A stretch of DNA of 64,000 bases. Source: JAGMCF01 sp964398885. Its GTDB lineage: Bacteria > Cloacimonadota > Cloacimonadia > JGIOTU-2. The position numbers and the translations under genes are program-made. The notes under the pieces were generated by a model. It was not told the origin of the DNA. It ran no database searches and worked only from the letters and a program-made list of their open reading frames with translations. The stretch lies in contig CAYNOU010000003.1 in NCBI GenBank assembly GCA_964398885.1, forward strand, positions 6,981 to 70,980, read 5' to 3'. Positions 51,958 to 60,128 of this stretch are shown piece after piece (positions within the stretch are counted from its first letter, which is position 1; every line of letters starts with the position of its first letter).

Positions 51958-53598
51958 ATGAAATCAAAATACAGAGAACTTATAAAAGAAGTTACAGAAA
52001 GATACCCGGAAAGAAAAAAAGAGTTCTTGTCTGGTTCTTCCAACATTGTCAAAAGGCTTTATACACCTGAGGATACTGAGGAAGTAGATTTTGAATCTGA
52101 TATTGGCTATCCCGGCTTGTATCCTTATACTCGTGGTGTTCAACCAACAATGTATAGAGGCCGCCTTTGGACAATGCGTCAGTATGCCGGTTTTGGAAAT
52201 GCTGAGGAATCTAACAAAAGATATAAATATCTGCTTTCACAGGGTCAAACTGGGCTTTCTATAGCATTCGACCTTTGCACTCAAATTGGATATGATTCTG
52301 ACCATTCAATGAGCAGAGGTGAGGTCGGTAAAGTCGGCGTAGCTATTGATTCGCTTGCAGATATGGAAACACTTTTTGATGGAATTCCTTTGGACAGGAT
52401 TTCAACTTCAATGACAATTAATTCAACCGCAGCAATACTTTTAGCTATGTATATAGCAGTGGCAGAAAAACAAGGGGTGTCAAAAGAAAAACTGAAAGGT
52501 ACTATTCAAAATGATATTCTAAAAGAATATATTGCAAGAGGGACATATATTTTTTCACCGAAACCATCAATGCGTTTGATTACAGATATTTTTAAGTATT
52601 GCTCGGAAAATATTCCGCTTTGGAATACCATATCCGTCTCAGGCTATCATATTCGTGAAGCTGGCTCAACTGCTGCTCAAGAAGTTGCATTTACTCTTGC
52701 AGATGGAATCGCTTATGTAGAAGCTGCAATAAAGGTTGGGTTGAATGTAGATGATTTTGCACCAAGAGTTTCATTCTTTTTTAATTCTCATAACGACTTA
52801 TTTGAAGAGGTTGCAAAATTTAGAGCTGCAAGAAGATTGTGGGCAAAGATTATGAAACAAAGATTTAATGCGAAGAATCCAAAATCAATGAAAATGAGAT
52901 TTCATACTCAAACTGGAGGCTCAACTTTAACGGCTCAACAGCCTGACAATAATATTGCTCGTGTCACAATTCAAACACTTGCAGCAGTTCTTGGAGGAAT
53001 GCAATCTCTGCATACAAATTCAAGAGATGAAGCATTAGCTCTTCCAAGCGAAGATTCAGTTAGAATTGCTCTTAGAACACAACAGATTGTTGCTTATGAA
53101 AGTGGCGTTTGCAATACAATTGACCCATTAGCAGGTTCTTATTTTATAGAAAGTACAACAAATCAGATTGAAGAGAAAGCAATGGAATACATTTCTCAAA
53201 TTGATGAACTGGGCGGAATGGTTGAAGCTATTGAGAAAGGATATGTGCAAAAACAGATTCAAGATAGTGCTTACAAATATCAGAAACAAATAGAGAATGA
53301 AGAAAGAATTATTGTAGGACTTAATAAATTTGTCACAGAAGAGGAGCCGCGCAGAAACCTTTTGAAAGTTGATGAATCAGTTGAGAGATTACAAGTTGAG
53401 AAATTGAAAAAAATCAAACAAGAAAGAGATAATCATAAAGTAGAAATGGCACTAAAAAAGATTAGAGAGACTGCAAAATCCTCTGATAATTTGATGCCTG
53501 TAATTTTTGAAGCTGTTAAAGTATACGCTACTTTAGGTGAGATATGTGATGTTTTGCGTGAGGAATTTGGAGAATATGAAGAACAGCTTGTGCTGTAA
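51958..53598 (+). CDS. mcmA: Methylmalonyl-CoA mutase, catalytic subunit
   Basis: The 546-aa protein is the TIM-barrel part of B12-dependent methylmalonyl-CoA mutase, which interconverts methylmalonyl-CoA and succinyl-CoA. Family segments are clear: YPYTRGVQPTMYRGRLWTMR with the substrate-binding region, GQTGLSIAFDLCTQIGYDSD, SVSGYHIREAGSTAAQEVAF, RFHTQTGGSTLTAQQPDNN and SLHTNSRDEALALPSEDSVR. The cobalamin-binding domain is on a separate gene (53743), as in many anaerobes. GGGTAGG precedes the ATG. The role could be propionate metabolism in either direction. Confidence 0.96.
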   Translation: MKSKYRELIKEVTERYPERKKEFLSGSSNIVKRLYTPEDTEEVDFESDIGYPGLYPYTRGVQPTMYRGRLWTMRQYAGFGNAEESNKRYKYLLSQGQTGLSIAFDLCTQIGYDSDHSMSRGEVGKVGVAIDSLADMETLFDGIPLDRISTSMTINSTAAILLAMYIAVAEKQGVSKEKLKGTIQNDILKEYIARGTYIFSPKPSMRLITDIFKYCSENIPLWNTISVSGYHIREAGSTAAQEVAFTLADGIAYVEAAIKVGLNVDDFAPRVSFFFNSHNDLFEEVAKFRAARRLWAKIMKQRFNAKNPKSMKMRFHTQTGGSTLTAQQPDNNIARVTIQTLAAVLGGMQSLHTNSRDEALALPSEDSVRIALRTQQIVAYESGVCNTIDPLAGSYFIESTTNQIEEKAMEYISQIDELGGMVEAIEKGYVQKQIQDSAYKYQKQIENEERIIVGLNKFVTEEEPRRNLLKVDESVERLQVEKLKKIKQERDNHKVEMALKKIRETAKSSDNLMPVIFEAVKVYATLGEICDVLREEFGEYEEQLVL

Positions 53599-53603
53599 AT
53601 TTA

Positions 53604-53731
53604 GCCACAAAGACTCAATCCCCGCGGACGTGGGGACACAAAGGGTTAATACAAATTTTATTTGCTGTAAAAATTTGTTTGTTGACAGAGGAAATGATTT
53701 TATATTCTTGGTGCCTTAGTGCCTTTGTGGC
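53604..53731. repeat. 128-bp element with inverted GCCACAAAG/CTTTGTGGC ends
   Basis: GCCACAAAG (53604-53612) and CTTTGTGGC (53723-53731) are perfect terminal inverted repeats. Inside are a CCCCGCGGACGTGGGG hairpin and an ACAAATTTT/AAAATTTGT hairpin. The element fills the space between the two mutase genes and ends 12 bp before the second start codon. Confidence 0.7.
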
Positions 53732-53742
53732 AGAAAGCTAAT

Positions 53743-54110
53743 ATGGAAAAGAAAATAAGAATTTTAATTGCAAAACCTGGCTTAGATGGACACGATAGGG
53801 GAGCAAAATTTGTTGCCCGTGCCCTTCGCGATGCTGGTTATGAAATTATCTATACCGGTATTAGACAAACACCAGAACAAATAGTTAATGCTGCAATTCA
53901 AGAAGACGTTGACTTTTTAGGAATGAGTATTCTATCTGGCGCTCATAAAGTCCTCTTTTCTAAAGTAATGAAACTTCTTAAAGAGAAAGGTGCAGAGGAC
54001 ATAATTGTGTTTGGCGGCGGAGTTATTCCTGAGGATGATATTCCTTATCTGAAAGATATTGGAGTTAAAGCAATCTTTACCCCAGGCACCAAATCAAAAG
54101 AAATTATTGA
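53743..54110 (+). CDS. mcmB: Methylmalonyl-CoA mutase, cobalamin-binding subunit (3' end in gap)
   Basis: At least 122 residues of the B12-binding domain are visible: RILIAKPGLDGHDRGAKFVA with the cobalt-ligand His in DGHDRG, then MSILSGAHKVLFSKVMK and IVFGGGVIPEDDIPYLKDIG, and FTPGTKSKEI just before the gap. Family members end about 10-15 residues later, so the stop is probably inside the 100-N gap. I use the ATG at 53743 because the upstream frame runs through a repeat element and has no support. The gap hides any following gene such as meaB. Confidence 0.9.
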
Positions 54111-54210
54111 NNNNNNNNNNNNNNNNNNNNNNNNNNNNNNNNNNNNNNNNNNNNNNNNNNNNNNNNNNNNNNNNNNNNNNNNNNNNNNNNNNNNNNNNNN
54201 NNNNNNNNNN
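54111..54210. other. Assembly gap (100 N)
   Basis: Exactly 100 N, the usual placeholder for a scaffold gap of unknown size. The short frame after it (ending TGA or TAA near 54231) cannot be assigned to a gene. Confidence 0.99.
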
Positions 54211-54323
54211 GAGACTAATACATCGGGATAAAATAAAATGATTAGAAATATAATCCCAAAATAAAGAAAGTGAATTTTATTTTGCGACTATAAAAACTGG
54301 GATTTATCCCAAAAGGAGAAAAA

Positions 54324-55223
54324 ATGGGTATAATATTCATCCTTATAATTCTGATTGTGCTATATTGGCAGGCAAAGAGTATTTTCCACGATAAGGCTAA
54401 ATTGGCAAAAACTATTATTGTTTTGCTAATTATTATTGGAGTTTTATCACAAACAATTAAAATAGTTGAGCCAGGTGAAGTAAAAGTCCAGGTTCTTTTT
54501 GGAAAGGTTCAGAAAAGGGTTTTACACAGCGGACTTAATTTTGTAAACCCACTGATATCCGTCCACACTATGAGCGTTCGTACTGAAAATTATACAATGA
54601 GTGCAACAACTTATGAGGGCAGAGTACGAGGCTATGACGCTATTAAGGCACTAACTTCCGATGGCATCCTTTTACCAATGGATATAACTTGCTTATTCCA
54701 CTTGATGCCGGAATTTGCACCAGAGGTTTATGAAAAGATCGGGGCAAACTATGAAGAGAAAATTATTCGTCCAGAACTTAAAACTGTTATCAGAGAGGTT
54801 ATCAGCAAACACAAAATGGAAGAGGTGTATTCCTCAAAAAGAGATACTATCGCTTTTAATATGCGAAAAATAGCTTATAATAAACTTTTAAAAAGAGGAA
54901 TCTATATTGAGGATATTCTTCTCAGGAATGTTACTCTACCCAAACAAGTTGAAGACGCCATAAATTCTAAAAAAACAGAGCAGCAAAATTTTGAGAAAAT
55001 GCAATATACTCTCCAAAAAGAGGCAAAAGAAAAGGAAAGAAAGATAATAGAAGCAGAAGGTATCAAAAAGGCAAATCAGACAATTGCTGAAGGATTAACA
55101 GAAAATTATCTTAAATGGTATCAGATTGATATGATGAAGAAACTGATTGATAGCCCAAATAATACGATTATCTTTATTCCGATGGGACAGGAGATTTCAC
55201 CGATAATTAGTACTGGAAAGTAG
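54324..55223 (+). CDS. SPFH/prohibitin-type membrane protein
   Basis: The 299-aa protein has two N-terminal hydrophobic stretches (IIFILIILIVLYWQA and TIIVLLIIIGVLS) and then a band-7/SPFH domain: IVEPGEVKVQVLFGKVQKRV, LTSDGILLPMDITCLFHL, RPELKTVIREVISKHKMEEV and GIYIEDILLRNVTLP, followed by a coiled coil (EQQNFEKMQYTLQKEAKEKE). HflC/HflK and prohibitins form ring-like cages in membranes that regulate FtsH or organise microdomains. A good ribosome-binding site (AAAAGGAG) lies 6 bp upstream. No NfeD or FtsH gene is next to it. Confidence 0.9.
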   Translation: MGIIFILIILIVLYWQAKSIFHDKAKLAKTIIVLLIIIGVLSQTIKIVEPGEVKVQVLFGKVQKRVLHSGLNFVNPLISVHTMSVRTENYTMSATTYEGRVRGYDAIKALTSDGILLPMDITCLFHLMPEFAPEVYEKIGANYEEKIIRPELKTVIREVISKHKMEEVYSSKRDTIAFNMRKIAYNKLLKRGIYIEDILLRNVTLPKQVEDAINSKKTEQQNFEKMQYTLQKEAKEKERKIIEAEGIKKANQTIAEGLTENYLKWYQIDMMKKLIDSPNNTIIFIPMGQEISPIISTGK

Positions 55224-55342
55224 TAGATAAAAGGAAATAAGGAAATAAGGAGATAAGGCAAAATGTAAAAGGCAAAAATTAAAAAGCGGAAATCATTAAT
55301 ATATGGAAGATTCATTCTTTCACCTATAGACTTCAGTTTAAG

Positions 55343-55430
55343 CATTCCCAAGCTGGGGTTTGGGAATGAGAGTTTATAATTCGTAATTTTACATTTGTCT
55401 CTGTGTTCTTTGCGTCTCTGCGGTGAGGTA
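55343..55430. repeat. CATTCCCAA hairpin plus CTTTGTG-type module
   Basis: CATTCCCAA (55343-55351) pairs with TTGGGAATG (55360-55368); GAGAGTTTATA follows, then a diverged CTTTGTG-type block (about 55396-55430). This is the arrangement at 30656-30768 in reverse. The block ends 8 bp before the PorV-like start codon. Confidence 0.7.
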
Positions 55431-55437
55431 TTTACAT

Positions 55438-56595
55438 ATGAAAAAGAAAAGAATTATATTCATTATTGTGTTATTATCTATGCTTTCTATATGCACTTTT
55501 TCTTATGCTTCATCTGAATTTGCTGGTGTTTTTACATTGATAAATCCTTCTGCGACAAATGTTGCCTTTGGACTTGAATCCGGAACTGCAAATATTTGGG
55601 ATAAAAGTCCGTTGGGTGTTTGGAGCAATCCTGCAAAATTAGGTTATTATAATGGAATTGCTTATGGATATTTACATGATAAATGGTTTGAAGGTGTTGT
55701 AGAAGATATGTATCATAATTCATCTTATATTACATTTGGTTGGAAAGGTATTGGAATTTTACTACCTTTTATAAATTATTCTAATAAATTCGGAACAACA
55801 TTGGATTATGGAAAAATAGCAACTTTTGATCAACATGGAAATCTAGTTACCTTTAATTTTTATGAAACCTGTAGTCAGTTTGCATTTGGCATAAATTACT
55901 TCGAGTTTGTAAAAAACTTTATTTGTAAAGAAGAAACAATTAGTAAAATTCAAAAATATGCGGATTTTTCAATCGGAACAGGTTTTGATTATTTTCATAA
56001 AGTTAAAGCTGATACATTTTTTTATAGTAATAAAGTAACAACTGCAAATATAGGGGGGAACTTAAGGTTAACCCCTATAAATGTTGATAATGAAAATCTA
56101 AAATTTGATATCTCATTAGGTATTAATTTTATTAATATTTTCAAATCAAAAGTAACCTATAAAGTTGACGAAGTAAAATACAAATACTATCTTCCTTATG
56201 GCAATAGAACTGGAATCGCTGGAAAATTATCATTTATAAATATTAAGAACCTTGCAGATGAATATCCTTTGCTTTATGATATTTCTAAATATCTTTTCTC
56301 AATCTATGCAAGCTATGATAATTCTAAATATGGTAATAATCCTTCAACCTGGGGTAAAGGAATTGAATTGACTTTTCTTGATATATTTTCATGGAGATCC
56401 GGTGAGTATAATGATATTGATGGACATATAGTCGGAGATTGCAAAGGTTTGGGGGTAAATCTTAATTACAAAGATGTTGTAAGCTTTCAGTATAATTATG
56501 TAGAGTTTCCGGGTGGAGATTTGCAAAAGACACAAGAAAAAGAGGATATATCATTTTCAATAGATATAATAAAACTCATAAATGAATTAAAATAG
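55438..56595 (+). CDS. PorV/UPF0164-like outer-membrane protein
   Basis: This 385-aa protein starts MKKKRIIFIIVLLSMLSICT with a signal sequence; I use the ATG at 55438, not the upstream one at 55423 that lies in a repeat. The mature N-terminus (FTLINPSATNVAFGLESGTA, then WSNPAKLGYY) matches the pattern of PorV/PorQ and related FadL-like barrels (an ATNxAxG segment followed by NPA). Regular beta strands follow. PorV shuttles T9SS cargo from the translocon to the PorU sortase, which fits this genome, but the gene is not next to porU and could be a different barrel. Confidence 0.6.
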   Translation: MKKKRIIFIIVLLSMLSICTFSYASSEFAGVFTLINPSATNVAFGLESGTANIWDKSPLGVWSNPAKLGYYNGIAYGYLHDKWFEGVVEDMYHNSSYITFGWKGIGILLPFINYSNKFGTTLDYGKIATFDQHGNLVTFNFYETCSQFAFGINYFEFVKNFICKEETISKIQKYADFSIGTGFDYFHKVKADTFFYSNKVTTANIGGNLRLTPINVDNENLKFDISLGINFINIFKSKVTYKVDEVKYKYYLPYGNRTGIAGKLSFINIKNLADEYPLLYDISKYLFSIYASYDNSKYGNNPSTWGKGIELTFLDIFSWRSGEYNDIDGHIVGDCKGLGVNLNYKDVVSFQYNYVEFPGGDLQKTQEKEDISFSIDIIKLINELK

Positions 56596-56598
56596 ATT

Positions 56599-56624
56599 CT
56601 TTGTGTCCTTTGTGCCTTTGTGGT
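56599..56624 (+). repeat. CTTTGTG-type repeat upstream of the leuC-like gene
   Basis: Three near-copies of CCTTTGTG(T/C) end in TGGTGAAA only 10 bp before the ATG at 56634; the element replaces a normal ribosome-binding site. Related blocks precede the start codons at 53743 and 55438. Confidence 0.7.
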
Positions 56625-56633
56625 GAAAAAAAA

Positions 56634-57863
56634 ATGAGCAAAACCATAATAGAAAAAATTATTCAATCACATTCAGATGAAGAAGTAAAAGCTGGTAAAA
56701 TTGTCTGGATGAAATTAGATATCCGCACTGCTCGTGATTTTGGCGGAGCTAATGTTGTGAAAAATTTGGAAAAATATTATCCGAATGAACAATTGCCAGA
56801 TATAAAAAACATACTTTTTACATTTGATTGCGTTGTACCAGCCAAAACAATTCCTTATGCAAATAATCAGCAGATTTGTCGTGAGTTTGCGAAAAAGCAA
56901 GGTATAAAAGTATATGATGTTGATGCGGGTATTGGAACTCATATTTTGATGGAAACGGGTATAGCACGACCCGGTAGAATTCTTGTAGGGACAGACAGTC
57001 ATTTCAATATCTTGGGTGCTGTTGGTGCTTTCGGACAGGGAATGGGGGACCAGGATATTGCTTTTACCTTTCGCACAGGAAAAACCTGGTTTGAAGTGCC
57101 AGAAACAATCAAAGTAAATCTAAAAGGAAGATTTTCATATCCTACAACTGGAAAGGATTTAATTCTTTATATTTTAAGAAAATTGGGAAGTAAAGGTGCT
57201 CTTGGAAAATGTATTGAATATTATGGAGAATGCCTGAAAGATTTGAGCTTCGCAGAGTATATTACTCTTTGTAGTATGATGACAGAAATGGGTGGAATTG
57301 TTGCTTTTCCATATCCAGATGAAAATGTAAGAAAATGGCTAAGTGAACGGACTGGAGAAAATCCAGAATTTATATTTGCTGATGCAGATGCAACTTATTG
57401 TGATGAAATTGAAATAGATGTATCAGATTTGCAGTCTCAAATTGCCTGTCCTCCAAAACCTGATAATGTTACGGATGTTAAAGAATTAAAAGGGTTAAAA
57501 GTTGATTCCGTATTCGTTGGCTCCTGTACTAACGGGAGGATTGAAGATATGCGTTGGGTTGCTGAAATTCTTAAAGGAAATAAAGTAGCTAATGGTATTA
57601 TGTTGAGAATAGTTCCTACCACAAAAGAGATTTACGGACAGATGCTTAAAGAAGGTTTGATTGAAATTTTGTATAATGCTGGAGCTATAATTTCTAATCC
57701 AGGTTGCGGCGGATGTGCCTCTGGACAAATCGGAATGACAGGTAAAGACGAGGTGCAGATTTCAACTGCTAATAGAAATTTTCTTGGAAAACAAGGAGAC
57801 GGAGACACCTATCTTGCCAGTCCAGTTACAGCAGCTTTTGCAGCAATTAATGGAGAATTGTAA
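56634..57863 (+). CDS. leuC: 3-isopropylmalate/homoaconitate-type dehydratase, large subunit
   Basis: The 409-aa protein is an aconitase-superfamily large subunit that binds a [4Fe-4S] cluster. Cluster ligands are in VFVGSCTNGRIEDM and NPGCGGCASGQIGM; GTDSHFNILGAVGAFGQGMGD and ISTANRNFLGKQGD are typical of LeuC/HacA-type enzymes. The product of the small-subunit gene at 59293 should complete the enzyme. The true substrate (isopropylmalate, homocitrate, dimethylmalate or methylcitrate) cannot be told; no other leucine genes are in the window. I start at MSKTIIEKII (56634) because the upstream frame is repeat sequence. Confidence 0.88.
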   Translation: MSKTIIEKIIQSHSDEEVKAGKIVWMKLDIRTARDFGGANVVKNLEKYYPNEQLPDIKNILFTFDCVVPAKTIPYANNQQICREFAKKQGIKVYDVDAGIGTHILMETGIARPGRILVGTDSHFNILGAVGAFGQGMGDQDIAFTFRTGKTWFEVPETIKVNLKGRFSYPTTGKDLILYILRKLGSKGALGKCIEYYGECLKDLSFAEYITLCSMMTEMGGIVAFPYPDENVRKWLSERTGENPEFIFADADATYCDEIEIDVSDLQSQIACPPKPDNVTDVKELKGLKVDSVFVGSCTNGRIEDMRWVAEILKGNKVANGIMLRIVPTTKEIYGQMLKEGLIEILYNAGAIISNPGCGGCASGQIGMTGKDEVQISTANRNFLGKQGDGDTYLASPVTAAFAAINGEL

Positions 57864-57866
57864 TTT

Positions 57867-59093
57867 ATGAGTAGATTTGTTAATCATTTTATATTTATAT
57901 CAGTTTGTATCATATTTGTTATAATAGGATGTTCTAAGGAAGATTCAACTATTGAAATTGATCCTTATATTTATATACACGGGAAAATAAAAAAGGGAGA
58001 ATCTCTATATTCTACTTTATTGAAAAATAATATTAAGGGTATAGAAGCATATAAAATCACAAAATCTCTCAATGAACTTTACGACCTAAAACATACAAAT
58101 CCTAATGATAGTTTTATGATACAGATTGATACTTTGAACCAAGTGCAAGTATTAGAATATTTTCCAGATAAATTCAAAAGGTTTATTGCTCAGCGAGATA
58201 CATCAGGTAATTATATTACCCACAAGGAAGAAATAGAATTAACAAGGGAAATAAAAATCTCGTCTGCAACTATTGAATCTTCTCTCTGGCAAGCATTTAT
58301 TAATAACGGTATAAATCCCCAAATAGTTACGAATTATAGTGATATATTTCAGTGGGATATTGATTTTTTCATTGATCCAAGAGAAGGTGATAGTTGTAAA
58401 TTAGTTTACGAGACTTTTACTCATAAGGGTGAAATATTAAAGTATGGGAACATCTTAGCCGCTTCTTATAAAGGGAAAAATTTTGATTTAACAGCTTACT
58501 ATTATAGCAATGGGAATAAATATCATAGTTATTATGATAAGGATGGAAGGTCATTTCAAAAAGCATTTTTAAAATCACCCTTAAATTATTCTTATATCAG
58601 TTCATATTTTGGGATGAGATTACATCCAATAACAAAAAAATATTGGCTTCATAATGGAGTTGATTATGCAGCTCCTTTTGGGACTCCTGTGCAGGCATCA
58701 GCAGATGGAGTGGTTATTCATAAAGGATGGAAAGGAGGACACCCCACACCTTACGGAAACACAGGCGGATACGGTAATACTATTATGATTCGTCATGCTA
58801 ATGGATATAAGACATTATACGGACATCTTAGCAGATATGCTCGCGGTATTAAAATTGGAACACGGGTAAAACAGCATGACATAATAGGATATGTCGGCTC
58901 AACAGGATGGTCAACAGGGCCACATCTTCATTATACGATTTATCAGCATGATAAAGCAATTAACCCACTAAAATTAAAAAATGTATCGGGACCACCAATA
59001 CCTAAAGAATTACGGATGGATTTTAGTAAAGTTGTTTCTACAATGGATAAAATATTACAGAATGAAGATGTGAATATTGTGTCATCAATCTAG
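57867..59093 (+). CDS. M23 peptidase lipoprotein
   Basis: This 408-aa protein begins with a lipoprotein signal (FISVCIIFVIIGCSKED, lipobox Cys near residue 23). After a region resembling the OapA/LysM-like segments of murein hydrolases (IKKGESLYSTLLKNNIKGIE) comes an M23 domain (about 250-370): GMRLHPITKKYWLHNGVDYA with His and Asp ligands, YKTLYGHLSRYA, and STGPHLHYTI with His-x-His. It is a peptidoglycan endopeptidase of the MepM type. It starts 3 bp after the LeuC-like stop although it is unrelated to that enzyme. Confidence 0.9.
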   Translation: MSRFVNHFIFISVCIIFVIIGCSKEDSTIEIDPYIYIHGKIKKGESLYSTLLKNNIKGIEAYKITKSLNELYDLKHTNPNDSFMIQIDTLNQVQVLEYFPDKFKRFIAQRDTSGNYITHKEEIELTREIKISSATIESSLWQAFINNGINPQIVTNYSDIFQWDIDFFIDPREGDSCKLVYETFTHKGEILKYGNILAASYKGKNFDLTAYYYSNGNKYHSYYDKDGRSFQKAFLKSPLNYSYISSYFGMRLHPITKKYWLHNGVDYAAPFGTPVQASADGVVIHKGWKGGHPTPYGNTGGYGNTIMIRHANGYKTLYGHLSRYARGIKIGTRVKQHDIIGYVGSTGWSTGPHLHYTIYQHDKAINPLKLKNVSGPPIPKELRMDFSKVVSTMDKILQNEDVNIVSSI

Positions 59094-59117
59094 AATAAGA
59101 AGATAAGAAAATTATAT

Positions 59118-59221
59118 GGGGTGCTGAAACGATCCGCCAGCTGGCAGAGAACTTTCAGCAAAGCTGCACAGGCACAGGCGAAAAGTTCATCCTGACAAGT
59201 CAGGATTTGTTTTCGCACTCC
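59118..59221. repeat. Composite palindromic repeat, copy C (104 bp, opposite orientation)
   Basis: The ends GGGGTGC and GCACTCC are inverted repeats with one mismatch. Read on the minus strand the order is GGAGTGCGAAAACA, a TCCTGAC/GTCAGGA hairpin, GAACTTTTCGCCTGTGC, GCTGAAAGTTC, a short GCCAGCTGGC hairpin and GTTTCAGCACCCC. It is the same backbone as copies A and B with different and fewer palindromic modules. Confidence 0.88.
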
Positions 59222-59254
59222 GAGAAGCATATTCTTTTAAAAAAATCAAAAAAA

Positions 59255-59282
59255 TTGACAGAGGAATAAACTAAGTTACAAT
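59255..59282 (+). promoter_or_regulatory. Sigma70-type promoter of the LeuD-like gene
   Basis: TTGACA (59255-59260), 16 nt, then TACAAT (59277-59282). The ATG at 59293 lies only 11 bp after the -10, so the transcript would be nearly leaderless. The promoter follows directly after repeat C. Confidence 0.65.
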
Positions 59283-59292
59283 CTATCCCAAA

Positions 59293-59811
59293 ATGAAAAG
59301 AGAAATTAGACTAAAAGGCAAAGTCTGGCTGATTACTGATAACAATAACAATCTAATAAACGATATAGACACTGATATGATTTTTCACAATAGATATTTA
59401 GCAATTACAGATATAAATCTGATGGGGCAATATACATTTGATAATCTTGATGGATGGAAGGATTTTGCGAAAAAAGCTGAAAAAGGGGATATTGTGATAG
59501 CTGGAAAAAACTTTGGTGCAGGCTCATCCAGACAGCAAGCAGTTGATTGTTTTAGGTCTTTGGGAATAATAGCAATTTTGGCACAATCCTTTGGCGCAAT
59601 TTACAAACGAAATGCTATAAATTCTGGACTGCCAATACTTAAGGTAAAAAAAATTGATTTAACACAAACTAATCAGAGAGACGAATTAGAGATTAATTTG
59701 GAAGACGGGAAAACTTCATCCCAATATATTGAACTTGAACCATTTTCAAAGGTGCAGATGGATATTTATCAAGCAGGAAATTTATTTGAGTTTGGAAAAC
59801 AAAATTTATGA
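59293..59811 (+). CDS. leuD: 3-isopropylmalate/homoaconitate-type dehydratase, small subunit
   Basis: A 172-aa swivel-domain subunit: LKGKVWLITDNNNNLINDID with DTDMIFHNRYL (LeuD-type IDTDxIxPxRYL), then AGKNFGAGSSRQQAVDCFRS, the conserved substrate-binding loop, and QSFGAIYKRNAINSGLPIL. It should pair with the LeuC-like protein at 56634, from which it is separated by the M23 lipoprotein and repeat C. Its stop overlaps the next start in an ATGA. Confidence 0.9.
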   Translation: MKREIRLKGKVWLITDNNNNLINDIDTDMIFHNRYLAITDINLMGQYTFDNLDGWKDFAKKAEKGDIVIAGKNFGAGSSRQQAVDCFRSLGIIAILAQSFGAIYKRNAINSGLPILKVKKIDLTQTNQRDELEINLEDGKTSSQYIELEPFSKVQMDIYQAGNLFEFGKQNL

Positions 59812-60128
59812 TTACACAAAAGCAGATAAACGAAATTATAAAAATTATCATCAAAGGATACAAGCCTGAGAAGATAATTCTTTTTGGCTCTTATGCTAAT
59901 AGGAATCCTACAGAAGATAGTGATTTAGACCTGCTGCTGGTGAAAGAAAGTAAACTTCCTAGATATAAAAGAGCCAGAGCAGTCCATAGGTTATTTGTTC
60001 CATATCCGTGTGCAATGGATATAATAGTTTATTCTAAAAGTGAAATAAATAAGTGGAAAGATATAAGAAATTCTTTTGTTTACGATGTATTAAAAAATGG
60101 AAAAGTATTGTATGAACGAACTGGTTAA
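59808..60128 (+). CDS. MNT-type nucleotidyltransferase (toxin-antitoxin partner)
   Basis: The 106-aa protein has the minimal nucleotidyltransferase core ILFGSYANRNPTEDSDLDLL: the GS helix and the two Asp that bind Mg-NTP. The usual Gly after the GSxA segment is Asn-Arg-Asn here. MNT proteins next to HEPN proteins form toxin-antitoxin pairs in which the MNT enzyme adenylylates and silences the HEPN toxin. The ATG overlaps the LeuD stop by 4 bp, and its own 3' end overlaps the HEPN gene by 17 bp. Confidence 0.88.
   Translation: MITQKQINEIIKIIIKGYKPEKIILFGSYANRNPTEDSDLDLLLVKESKLPRYKRARAVHRLFVPYPCAMDIIVYSKSEINKWKDIRNSFVYDVLKNGKVLYERTG

Noticed and set aside
53719..53742. Earlier start for the B12-binding subunit
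   Set aside because: The added residues are encoded by the CTTTGTG repeat, while MEKKIRILIAKPGLDG is the normal family start.
54211..54241. Short frame after the gap as the end of the B12 subunit
   Set aside because: The true gap length is unknown, so the frame cannot be joined, and the residues do not resemble the family's C-terminus.
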